Source: Psychrobacillus sp. FSL K6-2836
Lineage (GTDB): Bacteria; Bacillota; Bacilli; Bacillales_A; Planococcaceae
DNA length: 64,000 nt
Assembly: GCF_038003085.1 (NCBI RefSeq)
Contig: NZ_JBBOOM010000001.1
Location: forward strand, 2,294,001-2,358,000
Reading direction: 5' to 3'
Shown here piece by piece: positions 16,661 to 25,173 of the stretch; the stretch's first letter is position 1; every line of letters starts with the position of its first letter. The position numbers and the translations under genes were made by a program. The notes under the pieces were generated by a model, which saw only the letters and a program-made list of their open reading frames with translations, was not told where the DNA came from and did no database searches.

Positions 16661-17056
16661 TTATCTAATTTTTTTTAGGAGTTCAAACAACTGAACTTCT
16701 TCTTCTTTGGATAAACCAGCGGTCATTTGATCTTCAAATTCTATCATAGATGCTTTGATAGCTGGGTACTGTTGTAATGCTTTTTCGGACAGTTTTACAA
16801 TTTTTTCCCGTTTATCTCTCCCGGAGCATATTTCAATCCAGCCAAGTTCAGATAATCTATTTACAGTTCTTGTAATTGTGGGTGCCTCTACATTTAAGTA
16901 TTTCCAAATCTGTGTCAATGTCATTTCTTTATGTCGTTGTATGCAGTAGAGTACTGACCACTGAGAAGCAAATAAGTTAAACTGTTTTAATGTATCATTA
17001 GCTTCTTGAGTTAAAAAACGGGATTTTTGAAAAAGCTCATGAATAAGTGGATTCAT
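16661..17056 (-). CDS. MarR-family transcriptional regulator
   Basis: 131 residues with the MarR winged helix: LFASQWSVLYCIQRHKEMTLTQIWKYLNVEAPTITRTVNRLSELGWIE, then the wing CSGRDKREKIVKLSEKAL, where the D-x-R of the family is present. It is on the same strand as, and upstream of, the MFS exporter, the classical arrangement for a repressor of an efflux pump. A perfect palindrome at 17113-17129 in its upstream region is a likely operator. Confidence 0.88.
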   Translation of the reverse strand: MNPLIHELFQKSRFLTQEANDTLKQFNLFASQWSVLYCIQRHKEMTLTQIWKYLNVEAPTITRTVNRLSELGWIEICSGRDKREKIVKLSEKALQQYPAIKASMIEFEDQMTAGLSKEEEVQLFELLKKIR

Positions 17057-17112
17057 TGTTGAGACGCTCCTTTAAAAGTAAATGAAATTTGTTTAGCTAG
17101 TTAAATATATTT

Positions 17113-17129
17113 TACTTTGTAACAAAGTA
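17113..17129. promoter_or_regulatory. Palindromic operator upstream of MarR-family gene
   Basis: TACTTTGTAACAAAGTA is a perfect 17-bp palindrome 57 bp before the MarR gene start, of the size and symmetry bound by MarR dimers. Autoregulation is inferred from position. Confidence 0.65.
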
Positions 17130-17192
17130 TTTGTAAAGAGTACGTAGTCGTGAGCAATGCGAGAATTATCAAGAATTTTGATAATCCTCAAA

Positions 17193-17218
17193 TAAAAAAA
17201 CCGAGCAATATGCTCGGT
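17193..17218 (-). terminator. Terminator of Pro/Gln/Gly-rich protein gene
   Basis: CCGAGCA (17201-17207) pairs with TGCTCGG (17211-17217); on the minus strand it is followed by a T-run. A further inverted repeat ATTATCAA/TTGATAAT lies just beyond (17166-17186). Confidence 0.8.
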
Positions 17219-17230
17219 AGATTCACCGTA

Positions 17231-17704
17231 TTAAAAACATTGAAAAGAGGAAATTCTCTCTAAGTCGGTTCCGTAATAAGACCACCGGAATCCGTTCCAT
17301 CTAAAACCAGCAATAGATCTTCTTCCGACATGAGTTGGGTAAAGCCAAAAAGCATTGCCATTATTCAACCATACATAAGTAAAGCGGAACAAGCATCCAC
17401 GAATAGAGCCAGGATCTACAGCAAATACTCCGACACTCTGACTTTGTCTTTGTGGAACGAAAGATGGTGGGGGACTAGTTGGAGCTCCTTGTTGCCCACC
17501 CTGTTGCCCACCTGGTGGAAAACTAGGAGGAAATGATGGCCCCTGCTGCCCGAATGGAGGGAACATATTCCCAGGAAACTGTTGTTGTCCGAATGGAGGC
17601 ATCATGCTTCCAGGAAACAGTTGATTTCCAAATTGTTGACCTTCAATTGAAGGGAAACCTTGAGGACCTCCTGAATCTTGTGGAAAAGGAAATTGATTGT
17701 TCAT
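17231..17704 (-). CDS. Pro/Gln/Gly/Phe-rich protein, possible spore-surface protein
   Basis: 157 residues. The first ~90 are low-complexity repeats (PPFGQQQFPGNMFPPFGQQ, FPPSFPPGGQQGGQQG). The last ~60 form a compact, aromatic-rich domain (RGCLFRFTYVWLNNGNAFWLYPTHVGRRSIAGFRW) with cysteines at both ends. No signal peptide. RBS AGGAGG upstream of ATG. The FGQQ repeats resemble the C-terminal tail of the CotD-like protein at 49561-49913, which suggests a spore-coat or exosporium location; that is inference. No established function. Confidence 0.7.
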   Translation of the reverse strand: MNNQFPFPQDSGGPQGFPSIEGQQFGNQLFPGSMMPPFGQQQFPGNMFPPFGQQGPSFPPSFPPGGQQGGQQGAPTSPPPSFVPQRQSQSVGVFAVDPGSIRGCLFRFTYVWLNNGNAFWLYPTHVGRRSIAGFRWNGFRWSYYGTDLERISSFQCF

Positions 17705-17774
17705 TGTTAAATCCTCCTTTCATAAAGTAATCAACTTAGTATATGTAAGGAGGGTATTTGTGGAACGGTGCCTA

Positions 17775-18944
17775 TCAGATATAGGATATTACCTTTTCGA
17801 TTAATTGCTCACTTGTTAAAATTTTCTCTCCACCACCTTGAGCCATTCGCTCATTACCGCCACCTTTTCCATTGATATATGGAAGGACATGTGCAATTAG
17901 CTCTTTCATACTTTGTTCTACATCGTTACCTTTTGCAGCAACGACCTGTAACTTGTCCTGGTTGTTGGAGACGAAAATACATATGGATTTCGGTGTTTCT
18001 TGGATTACTAATTTAGCTAGTTTTTGAAGCTCCTGCATGGATCTATTTTCAAGTATACAGGTGATTGTAGTTCCCTTAGCACTTTCTCTTAACTCTTTTG
18101 CTTCGTATGCTAAAAGAGAATTTGATAAATCTGCTACTTGTTTTGCGAGTTTTGAATTTTGCTCTAAGAGATTTTTTGTTGCATTGATTATTTTATCTTC
18201 AGGAGTGCTTAATGTGCTGACTAAGTTTACTAGTACCTGGTGCTTTCTATGTAAATGTGTAAGATTCCTTTCCCCACAAATAAACTCCACTCGAACAATT
18301 TTCTTCTGCCTCTCTGTTTGCAGGATTTTAATGGACCTCACTTGTCCTGTTGATGTTGGATGGGTTCCACCACATGCATTGTAATCGAAGTCGGGGATTA
18401 TGACGAGTCTAATATTTTCTTTTAAAGATGTCGCTTTTCGTAGATTATAATTGAATAATTCCTCTTCCGTTACCCACTTTGTTTCAATAATACGATCTTC
18501 CAGAATGATTTGATTTGCAAGTTGTTCCGCTTCCTTTAATTGCTGTTCGGACACCTCCGTGACATTTAAGTCAATCGTGACTGTATCTTTTCCTAAATGA
18601 AAGCTAATCGTTTGAAATCCAAATAATTGTTCAAAGGCCGCTGATAGAATGTGCTGTCCGGCATGCTGCTGCATATGATCGAAACGGCGCTCCCAGTTAA
18701 TCTGTCCATTTACCTCCGTTGTATTTTCAGGTAAAGGATTGGTAAGAAAATGTCTTAATTCTCCGTTGATCACTTCAACATTTGTCACTTCGATACCGTT
18801 TAATAGACCGAGATCATGCGGCTGACCACCTCCATTAGGGTAAAAGGCAGTCTCGGAAAGTACAACATAATCAGCTTGTTGCTTTATTACTTTCGCTTTA
18901 AAGGATTGGATGCATGGGTCTTCATAATAGAGTTTGTTCGTCAT
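17775..18944 (-). CDS. Alanyl-tRNA editing protein, AlaX long type with DHHA1 domain
   Basis: 389 residues in three parts: an N-terminal beta-barrel (ETAFYPNGGGQPHDLG), the editing core with its zinc ligands H94 and H98 (HMQQHAGQH) and C191 and H195 (CGGTHP), and a C-terminal DHHA1 domain ending GGGNERMAQGGG. This is the AlaRS editing and C-terminal half without the synthetase domain; such proteins hydrolyse Ser-tRNA(Ala) or Gly-tRNA(Ala) in trans. RBS AGGAGC. It is monocistronic. Confidence 0.9.
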   Translation of the reverse strand: MTNKLYYEDPCIQSFKAKVIKQQADYVVLSETAFYPNGGGQPHDLGLLNGIEVTNVEVINGELRHFLTNPLPENTTEVNGQINWERRFDHMQQHAGQHILSAAFEQLFGFQTISFHLGKDTVTIDLNVTEVSEQQLKEAEQLANQIILEDRIIETKWVTEEELFNYNLRKATSLKENIRLVIIPDFDYNACGGTHPTSTGQVRSIKILQTERQKKIVRVEFICGERNLTHLHRKHQVLVNLVSTLSTPEDKIINATKNLLEQNSKLAKQVADLSNSLLAYEAKELRESAKGTTITCILENRSMQELQKLAKLVIQETPKSICIFVSNNQDKLQVVAAKGNDVEQSMKELIAHVLPYINGKGGGNERMAQGGGEKILTSEQLIEKVISYI

Positions 18945-19157
18945 TTGAATGAGCTCCTTTTGGACTTGATAGTTTCGAGCATTCTATTAAAGTAAAATGC
19001 ATACAATCGATACAGGAATCATGAAATCAATTAGTTGCAGTGCTATTGTTATAGCATACGTTGTAAGAATAAATCCACCAAATTGCAATAGTAATTATGG
19101 AAATAGTTTAATATACTGAATTTAACGAAAAAATAAAAGTTGAATGAGGTTTTATAA

Positions 19158-19601
19158 ATGAACAAATTGGCGCAAACGTATTGGGATACTTATTGGAAAG
19201 GAAAAGAAACACCATTATCGGTGACTTCGTGGCAGTTTGGCGGGAGCCCAGATGAACTGGCTCAGCTAGTGAAGGATGGAGTAAAATCTGCTACATGCTC
19301 GTTGCATCTATTTTATGAATTGGAGAAAGAGCCACTTCCAAAGGTGGATGATTATAGTATTGTACTTAATAGTAAGGATGAACCTGTTTGTATAATTCGT
19401 ACGTCTGACGTGAAAATAATGCCGATGAATGAAGTACCTTCGGATTTTGCTTATGCGGAGGGAGAAGGAGATCGCTCCTACGATCATTGGAGGAAGGTAC
19501 ATATCGAATTTTTCACAAACGAGTTAAAAGGAGTAGGTAGGGAGTTTTCAGAAGACATGTTACTTGTTTGCGAGCGCTTTGAACTGATAGACGTTAAGTA
19601 A
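19158..19601 (+). CDS. ASCH-domain protein
   Basis: 147 residues: WQFGGSPDELAQLVKDGVKSATCSLHLFYELE, then CIIRTSDVKIMPMNEVPSDFAYAEGEGDRSYDHWRKVH. These are the K-x-AT and the EGEGD...W motifs of the ASCH (PUA-like beta-barrel) family, proposed to bind RNA or nucleotides. The length is typical. The VOC protein gene follows 13 bp after the stop with its own RBS (GGAGGGG), probably in the same transcript. Confidence 0.85.
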   Translation: MNKLAQTYWDTYWKGKETPLSVTSWQFGGSPDELAQLVKDGVKSATCSLHLFYELEKEPLPKVDDYSIVLNSKDEPVCIIRTSDVKIMPMNEVPSDFAYAEGEGDRSYDHWRKVHIEFFTNELKGVGREFSEDMLLVCERFELIDVK

Positions 19602-19614
19602 TGGAGGGGAGAAT

Positions 19615-20268
19615 ATGTTTAAGACGGTAACTCTATATACAAATCAATTAAAACAATTGCGAGGGTTCTATGGAAATGTTTTGGAAATTCCCATAGAGGT
19701 ATCAACAGACGAGCATTTTCAAATATCTATTGGAACTTCGACGCTTATTTTTCGGCTTTCCGAATTACAGACTTCCTATCACTTTGCTATTAACATACCA
19801 GGTAATCAGTTTACACTTGCGAAGCATTGGGCAAAAGAAAGGGTAGTACTAAATAGAGAAGCAGCAGTTGATGAAATCTATTATGCTCGATTTGAAGCAG
19901 ATGCATTTTACTTTGAAGATCCAGTGGGGAACGTCATTGAACTAATAGCAAGACGTAATGTAGATAAATGGAGTGACTTCAGCATCGAGTCATTTTTAAA
20001 CTTAAGTGAGGTAAGTATTACTACTCCATTTGTAGAAGAAGCAGGAGAGAAGCTACAAGAAATTGGTATTCCTATTTCAGGTCATTTCCAACTTCAACCT
20101 GATGAATTAAATTTTCTAGGAAAAAAAGATACGTTTATTTTATTAGTTCCTCCAAAGCGACGATGGTATTTTTCTAAAAGAATGAGTGAGACCTCTCCAT
20201 TAGAAATAGTGATAGAAGATGGAAAAGTAATTCTAGTGAACAGAGAAGGAAAAATAACGATTCAATAA
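19615..20268 (+). CDS. VOC-superfamily protein (glyoxalase/bleomycin-resistance fold)
   Basis: 217 residues with two VOC-like modules. The first has VTLYTNQLKQLRGFYGNVLEIPI and ends YFEDPVGNVIELIAR; the second (from about residue 125) begins VSITTPFVEEAGEKLQEIGIPI. It resembles the catechol-dioxygenase-like or CppA-like two-domain proteins of bacilli. The metal-ligand set is incomplete by eye, so catalysis is uncertain. It is downstream of the ASCH gene and converges with the RsbR gene across a palindrome. Confidence 0.75.
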   Translation: MFKTVTLYTNQLKQLRGFYGNVLEIPIEVSTDEHFQISIGTSTLIFRLSELQTSYHFAINIPGNQFTLAKHWAKERVVLNREAAVDEIYYARFEADAFYFEDPVGNVIELIARRNVDKWSDFSIESFLNLSEVSITTPFVEEAGEKLQEIGIPISGHFQLQPDELNFLGKKDTFILLVPPKRRWYFSKRMSETSPLEIVIEDGKVILVNREGKITIQ

Positions 20269-20285
20269 AATAAAAGCGATAAAAA

Positions 20286-20365
20286 ATATCCACAGGGGAA
20301 CAATAGCGCTTTTTAGAGAGTTATTCACATGTGGATAACTCTCTAAAAATATATGCCGTGAATAA
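20286..20365. promoter_or_regulatory. DnaA-box cluster with 38-bp palindrome
   Basis: TTATTCACA (20321-20329) and TGTGGATAA (20330-20338) are two perfect DnaA boxes (TTATNCACA) abutting in inverted orientation. They form the centre of a near-perfect 38-bp palindrome (20311-20348, one mismatched pair). Two near matches flank it: ATATCCACA (20286-20294) and CGTGAATAA (20357-20365). It lies between converging genes with no T-tail on either side, so a simple intrinsic terminator is not the full explanation. Confidence 0.6.
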
Positions 20366-20366
20366 C

Positions 20367-21191
20367 TTAAGAATTAGCTTTCAGAGCATACATTAATGTA
20401 GAATATGTTTGAATCTCCGAAAAATTAATACCTAGCGAAACAGCCGTTTGAGCAAGTTCAGGTCGAATTCCTGAGAAAATAGAATTTACGCCAATAAGCT
20501 TTAACGCAGAATACAGTTGATATAGCTGTTGAGCAACCATCGTATCTAGCACTGGTACTGCAGATAGATCGATAAATATAGTACTCAGTTTTTTAGCAGA
20601 ACTTTGCTCCAATGTAGACTCTAAAATAACTGTAGCGCGTTCTGTATCAATATTTCCTACTAGAGGTAAAACTGCAATACCTTCTTTTATAGGAATAACT
20701 GGGCTGCTTAACTCTGTAATAAGAGCTTGTTGGGAGGCGAAAAGATTTACTGTATATTCGTGGTGGTATTTCGCAAAGTTTTCTATAATATAATCGAATG
20801 CAGTATTCATCAGGTTTGACCATTCAGCAACATCTTCTACCGTAGCAAGTGTGGTAGATTGTTGGATGAAATTTTGAACAATATTCCAATAGGCTATTCT
20901 GACATTTCGGAAACTACGAATACTTTCATATAAAGGATATTTTTCTTTTGCTCTTTTCTCTGCCACTTCAGCAGAACGAGTGTTGATATATTCTACGTAT
21001 TCAAAATGATCTCGGATATATACAGAAGAGATGGCTTCTATTAGAACTTCATTTTCTTCTCTTAAATATGTCTTATATTGTGATAAACCATAGGATGGGT
21101 CAACTTTTGATTGTTCAGCTAACCATGCATCTGTTATTGCTGATTTATTTATCATGATAAAATCATATAATTCTTTGTTTAGATGACTCAT
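20367..21191 (-). CDS. RsbR-type stressosome protein (STAS domain)
   Basis: About 274 residues: an N-terminal globin-like RsbR sensory domain (to ~160) and a C-terminal STAS domain (VIPIKEGIAVLPLVGNIDTERA ... FIDLSAVPVLDTMVAQQL). Both threonines phosphorylated by RsbT in B. subtilis RsbRA (T171 and T205) have counterparts at T183 and T217, with identical spacing. It should act in a stressosome controlling sigma-B or a similar output. I start at ATG 21191, behind AAGGAG; the upstream in-frame TTG would put that RBS inside the gene. No RsbS or RsbT gene lies next to it. Confidence 0.88.
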   Translation of the reverse strand: MSHLNKELYDFIMINKSAITDAWLAEQSKVDPSYGLSQYKTYLREENEVLIEAISSVYIRDHFEYVEYINTRSAEVAEKRAKEKYPLYESIRSFRNVRIAYWNIVQNFIQQSTTLATVEDVAEWSNLMNTAFDYIIENFAKYHHEYTVNLFASQQALITELSSPVIPIKEGIAVLPLVGNIDTERATVILESTLEQSSAKKLSTIFIDLSAVPVLDTMVAQQLYQLYSALKLIGVNSIFSGIRPELAQTAVSLGINFSEIQTYSTLMYALKANS

Positions 21192-21293
21192 TTTGTCAAT
21201 CTCCTTCAATTATTCTAATATTATTATTGTAAGGGTAAAGTCCAAATTATTCCACTTGAGTGTTGCAGGAGAACGGGGTTAGGGGGGAAACAA

Positions 21294-21812
21294 TTGCAAA
21301 AAACAATCAGTTTAGTAGTTGGAATAGCTTTAGTATTATTACTCGGAGTAGTTTATGTACTAAGTAATAATCAGAAACAAGTAGAACAAGAAGATGTGGA
21401 ACAACAATCTGTAGACACTCACAACTTTAAAAAAGTACTAGCTTACGAAAATGATTATATGGGCAATAATTCTAACATCACAAATCTATTTAATAATCTT
21501 CCTCTTTCTAATCATAGAGATTTAGTAGAGTTGGATCCAGATACACTCACATTCGTTGTAAATTACAATACGAGTGGTGAAGAAAAAGTTGCTATATATA
21601 ATGCGACAGTGGCTTTTATTTTGATAAAAAATTTAGAAGTAATTGATATGCGTTTTACAGACCAATCCTATGTAATAACAAGAGAGAATGTCGAAGAGTG
21701 GTTTGGTGATGATTTTAGTAGTTTAAACGAGCCGGCGGTATTTAAAGAGAATGTTCAACAGCCAATAATGGAAATTACAACGACCGATTGGATCGATCAA
21801 TATACAAAATAG
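21294..21812 (+). CDS. Membrane-anchored DUF4825-like protein
   Basis: 172 residues. Residues 4-24 are a single hydrophobic segment (ISLVVGIALVLLLGVVYVL), followed by a Q/E/D-rich linker and an extracellular domain beginning FKKVLAYENDYMGNNSNITNLFNNLPL, which matches the DUF4825 pattern (YVGNNSKV..I...LPL). TTG start at 21294 after AGGGGGGAAA. The serine hydrolase gene begins 12 bp after its stop, so the two are likely one operon. Function unknown. Confidence 0.75.
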   Translation: MQKTISLVVGIALVLLLGVVYVLSNNQKQVEQEDVEQQSVDTHNFKKVLAYENDYMGNNSNITNLFNNLPLSNHRDLVELDPDTLTFVVNYNTSGEEKVAIYNATVAFILIKNLEVIDMRFTDQSYVITRENVEEWFGDDFSSLNEPAVFKENVQQPIMEITTTDWIDQYTK

Positions 21813-21824
21813 GGGTGTTTTGTT

Positions 21825-22835
21825 ATGAATAATTTAACGAATCAATTAGAAAAGATCCAAAAAGAAAATCAATTTGCAGGATCTATCTTTATGAAACAAG
21901 GTGAATCGGTACAAGTACAGTCTAGTTTTGGATACGCTAATCGTGCAGAAGCTATACTCAATGAAAAAGAAACCCGCTTTGGTATTGCTTCGGGGTGTAA
22001 ATTATTTACTGCAGTTGCGATTGCTCAACTTGCAGAAGCAGGGAAATTGAGTTTTGATGCCCTTTTAAGAGACGTATTAGACATTTCTTTTCCACATTTT
22101 CACAAAGACGTTACAATCCATCATTTACTCACGCATACTTCGGGTATCGCGGATTATTTTGATGAGGAAGTAATGGATGACTTTGAGGAATTATGGATAA
22201 ATACTCCGATGTACCATATGCGCCGATTGCATGACTTTTTACCATTGTTTCAAAAGGAGCAGCAGAAGTTTATACCTGGAGAGAAGTTTGCTTATAATAA
22301 CGCTGGATATATAGTTTTAGGTTTGATCGTAGAAAAAGTGAGTGGAATGGTATTTACTGACTATGTTCAGCAGAACATTTTGGACAAAGCAGGGATGAGG
22401 AACTCAGGTTATTTTGCATTAGATGCTTTACCTACTAGAACGGCAATTGGTTACATAGATCGTGAGGATGGTACGTGGAAAACGAATATGTATTCTCTTC
22501 CCATACAGGGGGGGGCAGATGGCGGAGCATTTGTCACTGCCGAGGATATGGTGTTATTTTGGGAAGCTCTTATACAAGATAAGTTATTGAACGATAAAAC
22601 AATACTGCTGACTCCACACGTTCATGAGGAGGATGATAGTTATTATGGGTACGGAGTTTGGATAGATAAACGTGAGGACGAAATCTATAAATATCACGTA
22701 ATGGGATATGATCCTGGAGTGAGTTTTCACTCAGCATATTATCCACATAATGATCTTGTACTTGCTGTTTGCTCCAATAAATCTAAGGGTGCATATGCTA
22801 TGTTGCTAGAGTTGGAAAAATCCTGCGAAATTTGA
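21825..22835 (+). CDS. Serine hydrolase, beta-lactamase/class C PBP family
   Basis: 336 residues with the class C/PBP4*-like signature: S-G-C-K (FGIASGCKLFTAVAIAQL) as the SxxK nucleophile motif, YNN (FAYNNAGYIVLGLIVEK) as the second motif, and HHLLTHTSGIADYF between them. No signal peptide is evident, suggesting a cytosolic esterase or peptidase-like enzyme. Cotranscribed with the membrane protein upstream. Substrate unknown. Confidence 0.87.
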   Translation: MNNLTNQLEKIQKENQFAGSIFMKQGESVQVQSSFGYANRAEAILNEKETRFGIASGCKLFTAVAIAQLAEAGKLSFDALLRDVLDISFPHFHKDVTIHHLLTHTSGIADYFDEEVMDDFEELWINTPMYHMRRLHDFLPLFQKEQQKFIPGEKFAYNNAGYIVLGLIVEKVSGMVFTDYVQQNILDKAGMRNSGYFALDALPTRTAIGYIDREDGTWKTNMYSLPIQGGADGGAFVTAEDMVLFWEALIQDKLLNDKTILLTPHVHEEDDSYYGYGVWIDKREDEIYKYHVMGYDPGVSFHSAYYPHNDLVLAVCSNKSKGAYAMLLELEKSCEI

Positions 22836-22841
22836 GCAGGA

Positions 22842-23024
22842 TTAATCCTTCTGACGTTCTTTTCGTTGTTTTTTCAGGAGTTTATAAGCCAAATAAAGCA
22901 TAGAGATTCCTAAGACAAAGGAAAGTATAGAGTAAAGTCCTTCATTTATACTCTTTCCGAACACTAATAGTAAAAGATATAAAGGAACCAAAATATAAAT
23001 AAGCTTTTCAGGATTTAGACGCAT
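22842..23024 (-). CDS. Small membrane protein, two transmembrane segments
   Basis: 60 residues: two hydrophobic stretches (LIYILVPLYLLLLVFG and YSILSFVLGISMLYLAYKLL) and a basic tail KKQRKERQKD. RBS AAGGAG seven bases before the ATG supports it as a real gene. Family not recognised. Confidence 0.65.
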   Translation of the reverse strand: MRLNPEKLIYILVPLYLLLLVFGKSINEGLYSILSFVLGISMLYLAYKLLKKQRKERQKD

Positions 23025-23131
23025 TTGTTCACTCCTTCATTTATAGGTTATTAAGCATATTATATCAATAATAATGAAAATGTATTATTATCTATTAAAA
23101 ATGATAAACTATAGTTACGGAGGTGGACTTT

Positions 23132-23425
23132 TTGAAAATAACATCCTACGAGGTTGATAAGTTAAACGATCCAACAGGAATCATAACAGGCGATCGCTTT
23201 GAATTTCTACTTGGAATTGAAGTACCTGAAGATGATGAACTTTTTGATGAAAATAATTCATTAGATTTACGTGTGATTCTAGTGATAGAAGAAACAGAAG
23301 CGCGTATTGTACAATACCATTTCATTAACCGAAGCAACGGTAAAGTATTAGATTTTGGCCTAGAAGAGGAAGAAGAAGCAATTGTTCTTTCATTTTGCAA
23401 AGAACATTATAATGATATTATTTAA
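23132..23425 (+). CDS. Small acidic protein, DUF6509-like
   Basis: About 97 residues: YEVDKLNDPTGIITGDRFEFLLGIEVPEDDELF, then RIVQYHFINRSNGKVLDFGLEEEEEA. The pattern matches the small bacillary DUF6509 family of unknown function as I remember it. TTG 23132 is the best start, eight bases after CGGAGG; the upstream GTG overlaps that site. Strongly acidic, no membrane segment. Confidence 0.7.
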   Translation: MKITSYEVDKLNDPTGIITGDRFEFLLGIEVPEDDELFDENNSLDLRVILVIEETEARIVQYHFINRSNGKVLDFGLEEEEEAIVLSFCKEHYNDII

Positions 23426-23426
23426 A

Positions 23427-23463
23427 CAAAAACCGAGAAGACATGTGCTTCTTGGTTTTTGTT
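23427..23463 (+). terminator. Intrinsic terminator
   Basis: AAAACCGAGAAG pairs with CTTCTTGGTTTT with one wobble, followed by a T-run. Confidence 0.85.
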
Positions 23464-23575
23464 TTTAAGAGGAATGCTTCTACCAAACAATAAAACATGT
23501 TATATAAGTTTTCTTCTTATCGTAATTGAGGTAAACTGATGGAGAAGATTTACAACAACAAAAGGTGGCTGTTTG

Positions 23576-25117
23576 ATGGAGATTACAAATTTAATGAAGC
23601 ATATACCTGTATTAGAAACTAAAAATGCTGGGCCAATAGAAATAACGGGTCTTGCTTATAATTCACGCAAAGTGGAAAATGGGCAAGTGTTTGTATGTAT
23701 AAAAGGATTTAAGGCAGATGGACACCAATTCGCAGGACAAGCTGTTGAAGGTGGTGCAGTTGCTTTAGTGGTAGAAGACTTTATCGATGAAATTGAGGTA
23801 CCACAATATAAAGTAGAGAATGGACGTACAGCACTTGCTACTCTTGCTGATGCTTTTTATAATCACCCTACTCGTAAGTTGAAAACGATTGGGATCACGG
23901 CGACTAACGGAAAGACATCTACCTCGTTTATGACAAATGCGATTTTAGAAAACTATGGCTTTAAAACGGGGCTTATGGGAACAGTTGTAGTGAAAATAGG
24001 AGATTATGCAGAGCCTTCTGAACTAACAACTCCAGAATCTTTAGATTTACAACGATTTTATGCGCAAATGGTGGATGAAAATGTAAGTCATGCAACGATG
24101 GAAGTATCATCCTCCGCTTTAGAATTAAATCGTGTAGGATGTGTGGACTTTGATATCGTCACACTAAATAATATTAGTCGCGAACATATTGACTTGCACT
24201 CCTCATTTGAAAACTATTTTTATCATAAGTCTAGTCTTATTCGCAATGCTGGTACTGATAAGGTTGCCATTTTAAACCTGGATGATTCATATTCGGCATC
24301 ACTTGTGAATAAGACGAAAGCGAAGGTTATCACCATTGGTGTCGAGGAGCAATCTGCAGATGTTATTTGTACGAATTTAGACCTATCAACTGGTAGAGCA
24401 AAATTCACAGTAGAAATTCAACAGGATCTAGTTACGCAGGATCTCGTTATACCAGAGCAAAGTTTTACAGTTGAACTTTCTACTCCAGGTTTCCACTCGG
24501 TATATAATTCAATGGTCAGTATTGTGATTGGGCTATTATGTGAAGTTCCAGTAGTTACTATCCAAAAGAGTTTGGCAGAGTTTGTAGGGGTAGAACGTCG
24601 TTTTGAAATTATTTTTGAAGATGATTTTAAAATTATTGATGACCACTTTGCAAACAGTGGTAATATAGATATTACACTAGGTACTTTAGAAAAGATGGAC
24701 TTTGAACGTATAAAGCTTGTTTATGCTATTCGTGGAGATCGTGGTGTGACGGTGAATAGAGAAAATGCAGAGACAATTGCTAAATGGGCACCAAAGCTTG
24801 GTATACATGAGGTAATTGCTACATTAAGTCGTTCCCATGTTACTCAAAAAGATGTCGTTTCGGAGAGTGAGCTTGCAGTATTCCAGGAAGTTATGGAAGA
24901 GGCAGGTATCGAAGTTCAACTTTACGAAGAGTTACCAGAAGCGATTAACCGTAGCCTAGACGATATTACAGATGGAGATCTACTGTTATTAGCTGGTTGT
25001 CAGGGAATGGATTACGGGGCAAAACTTGCATTAGAGCAACTAGAAATCATTCGGCCAAATGTCGATAAAAAGAAGTTATTTCAACCACTTGAAAAACGAG
25101 TAGCTGGAAACTCATAA
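23576..25117 (+). CDS. Mur ligase of the MurE type (UDP-MurNAc-tripeptide synthetase-like)
   Basis: About 513 residues with three Mur ligase domains: the N-terminal UDP-binding part (GLAYNSRKVENGQVFVCIKGFKADGHQF), the central ATPase with P-loop ATNGKTSTS, TTPESLDLQ and SREHIDLH, and a C-terminal domain. The DNPR motif that selects meso-diaminopimelate is absent (LSRSH occupies that region). The P-loop reads TATNGKT rather than TGTNGKT, and the DYAHTP motif is changed to DHFANSG. So it is either a ligase for another amino acid (such as Lys) or a divergent paralogue. It stands alone, outside a division/cell-wall cluster. ATG 23576 follows AAAGGTGG. Confidence 0.8.
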   Translation: MEITNLMKHIPVLETKNAGPIEITGLAYNSRKVENGQVFVCIKGFKADGHQFAGQAVEGGAVALVVEDFIDEIEVPQYKVENGRTALATLADAFYNHPTRKLKTIGITATNGKTSTSFMTNAILENYGFKTGLMGTVVVKIGDYAEPSELTTPESLDLQRFYAQMVDENVSHATMEVSSSALELNRVGCVDFDIVTLNNISREHIDLHSSFENYFYHKSSLIRNAGTDKVAILNLDDSYSASLVNKTKAKVITIGVEEQSADVICTNLDLSTGRAKFTVEIQQDLVTQDLVIPEQSFTVELSTPGFHSVYNSMVSIVIGLLCEVPVVTIQKSLAEFVGVERRFEIIFEDDFKIIDDHFANSGNIDITLGTLEKMDFERIKLVYAIRGDRGVTVNRENAETIAKWAPKLGIHEVIATLSRSHVTQKDVVSESELAVFQEVMEEAGIEVQLYEELPEAINRSLDDITDGDLLLLAGCQGMDYGAKLALEQLEIIRPNVDKKKLFQPLEKRVAGNS

Positions 25118-25123
25118 TATATG

Positions 25124-25156
25124 AAAAAGCAGTTCCATGAATGGAGCTGCTTTTTT
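25124..25156. terminator. Intrinsic terminator after Mur ligase gene
   Basis: AAAAAGCAGTTCCAT pairs with ATGGAGCTGCTTTTTT (one wobble). A-run and T-run on either side make it usable from both strands, serving the converging genes. Confidence 0.85.
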
Positions 25157-25173
25157 GTTATACAATCAAAAAT

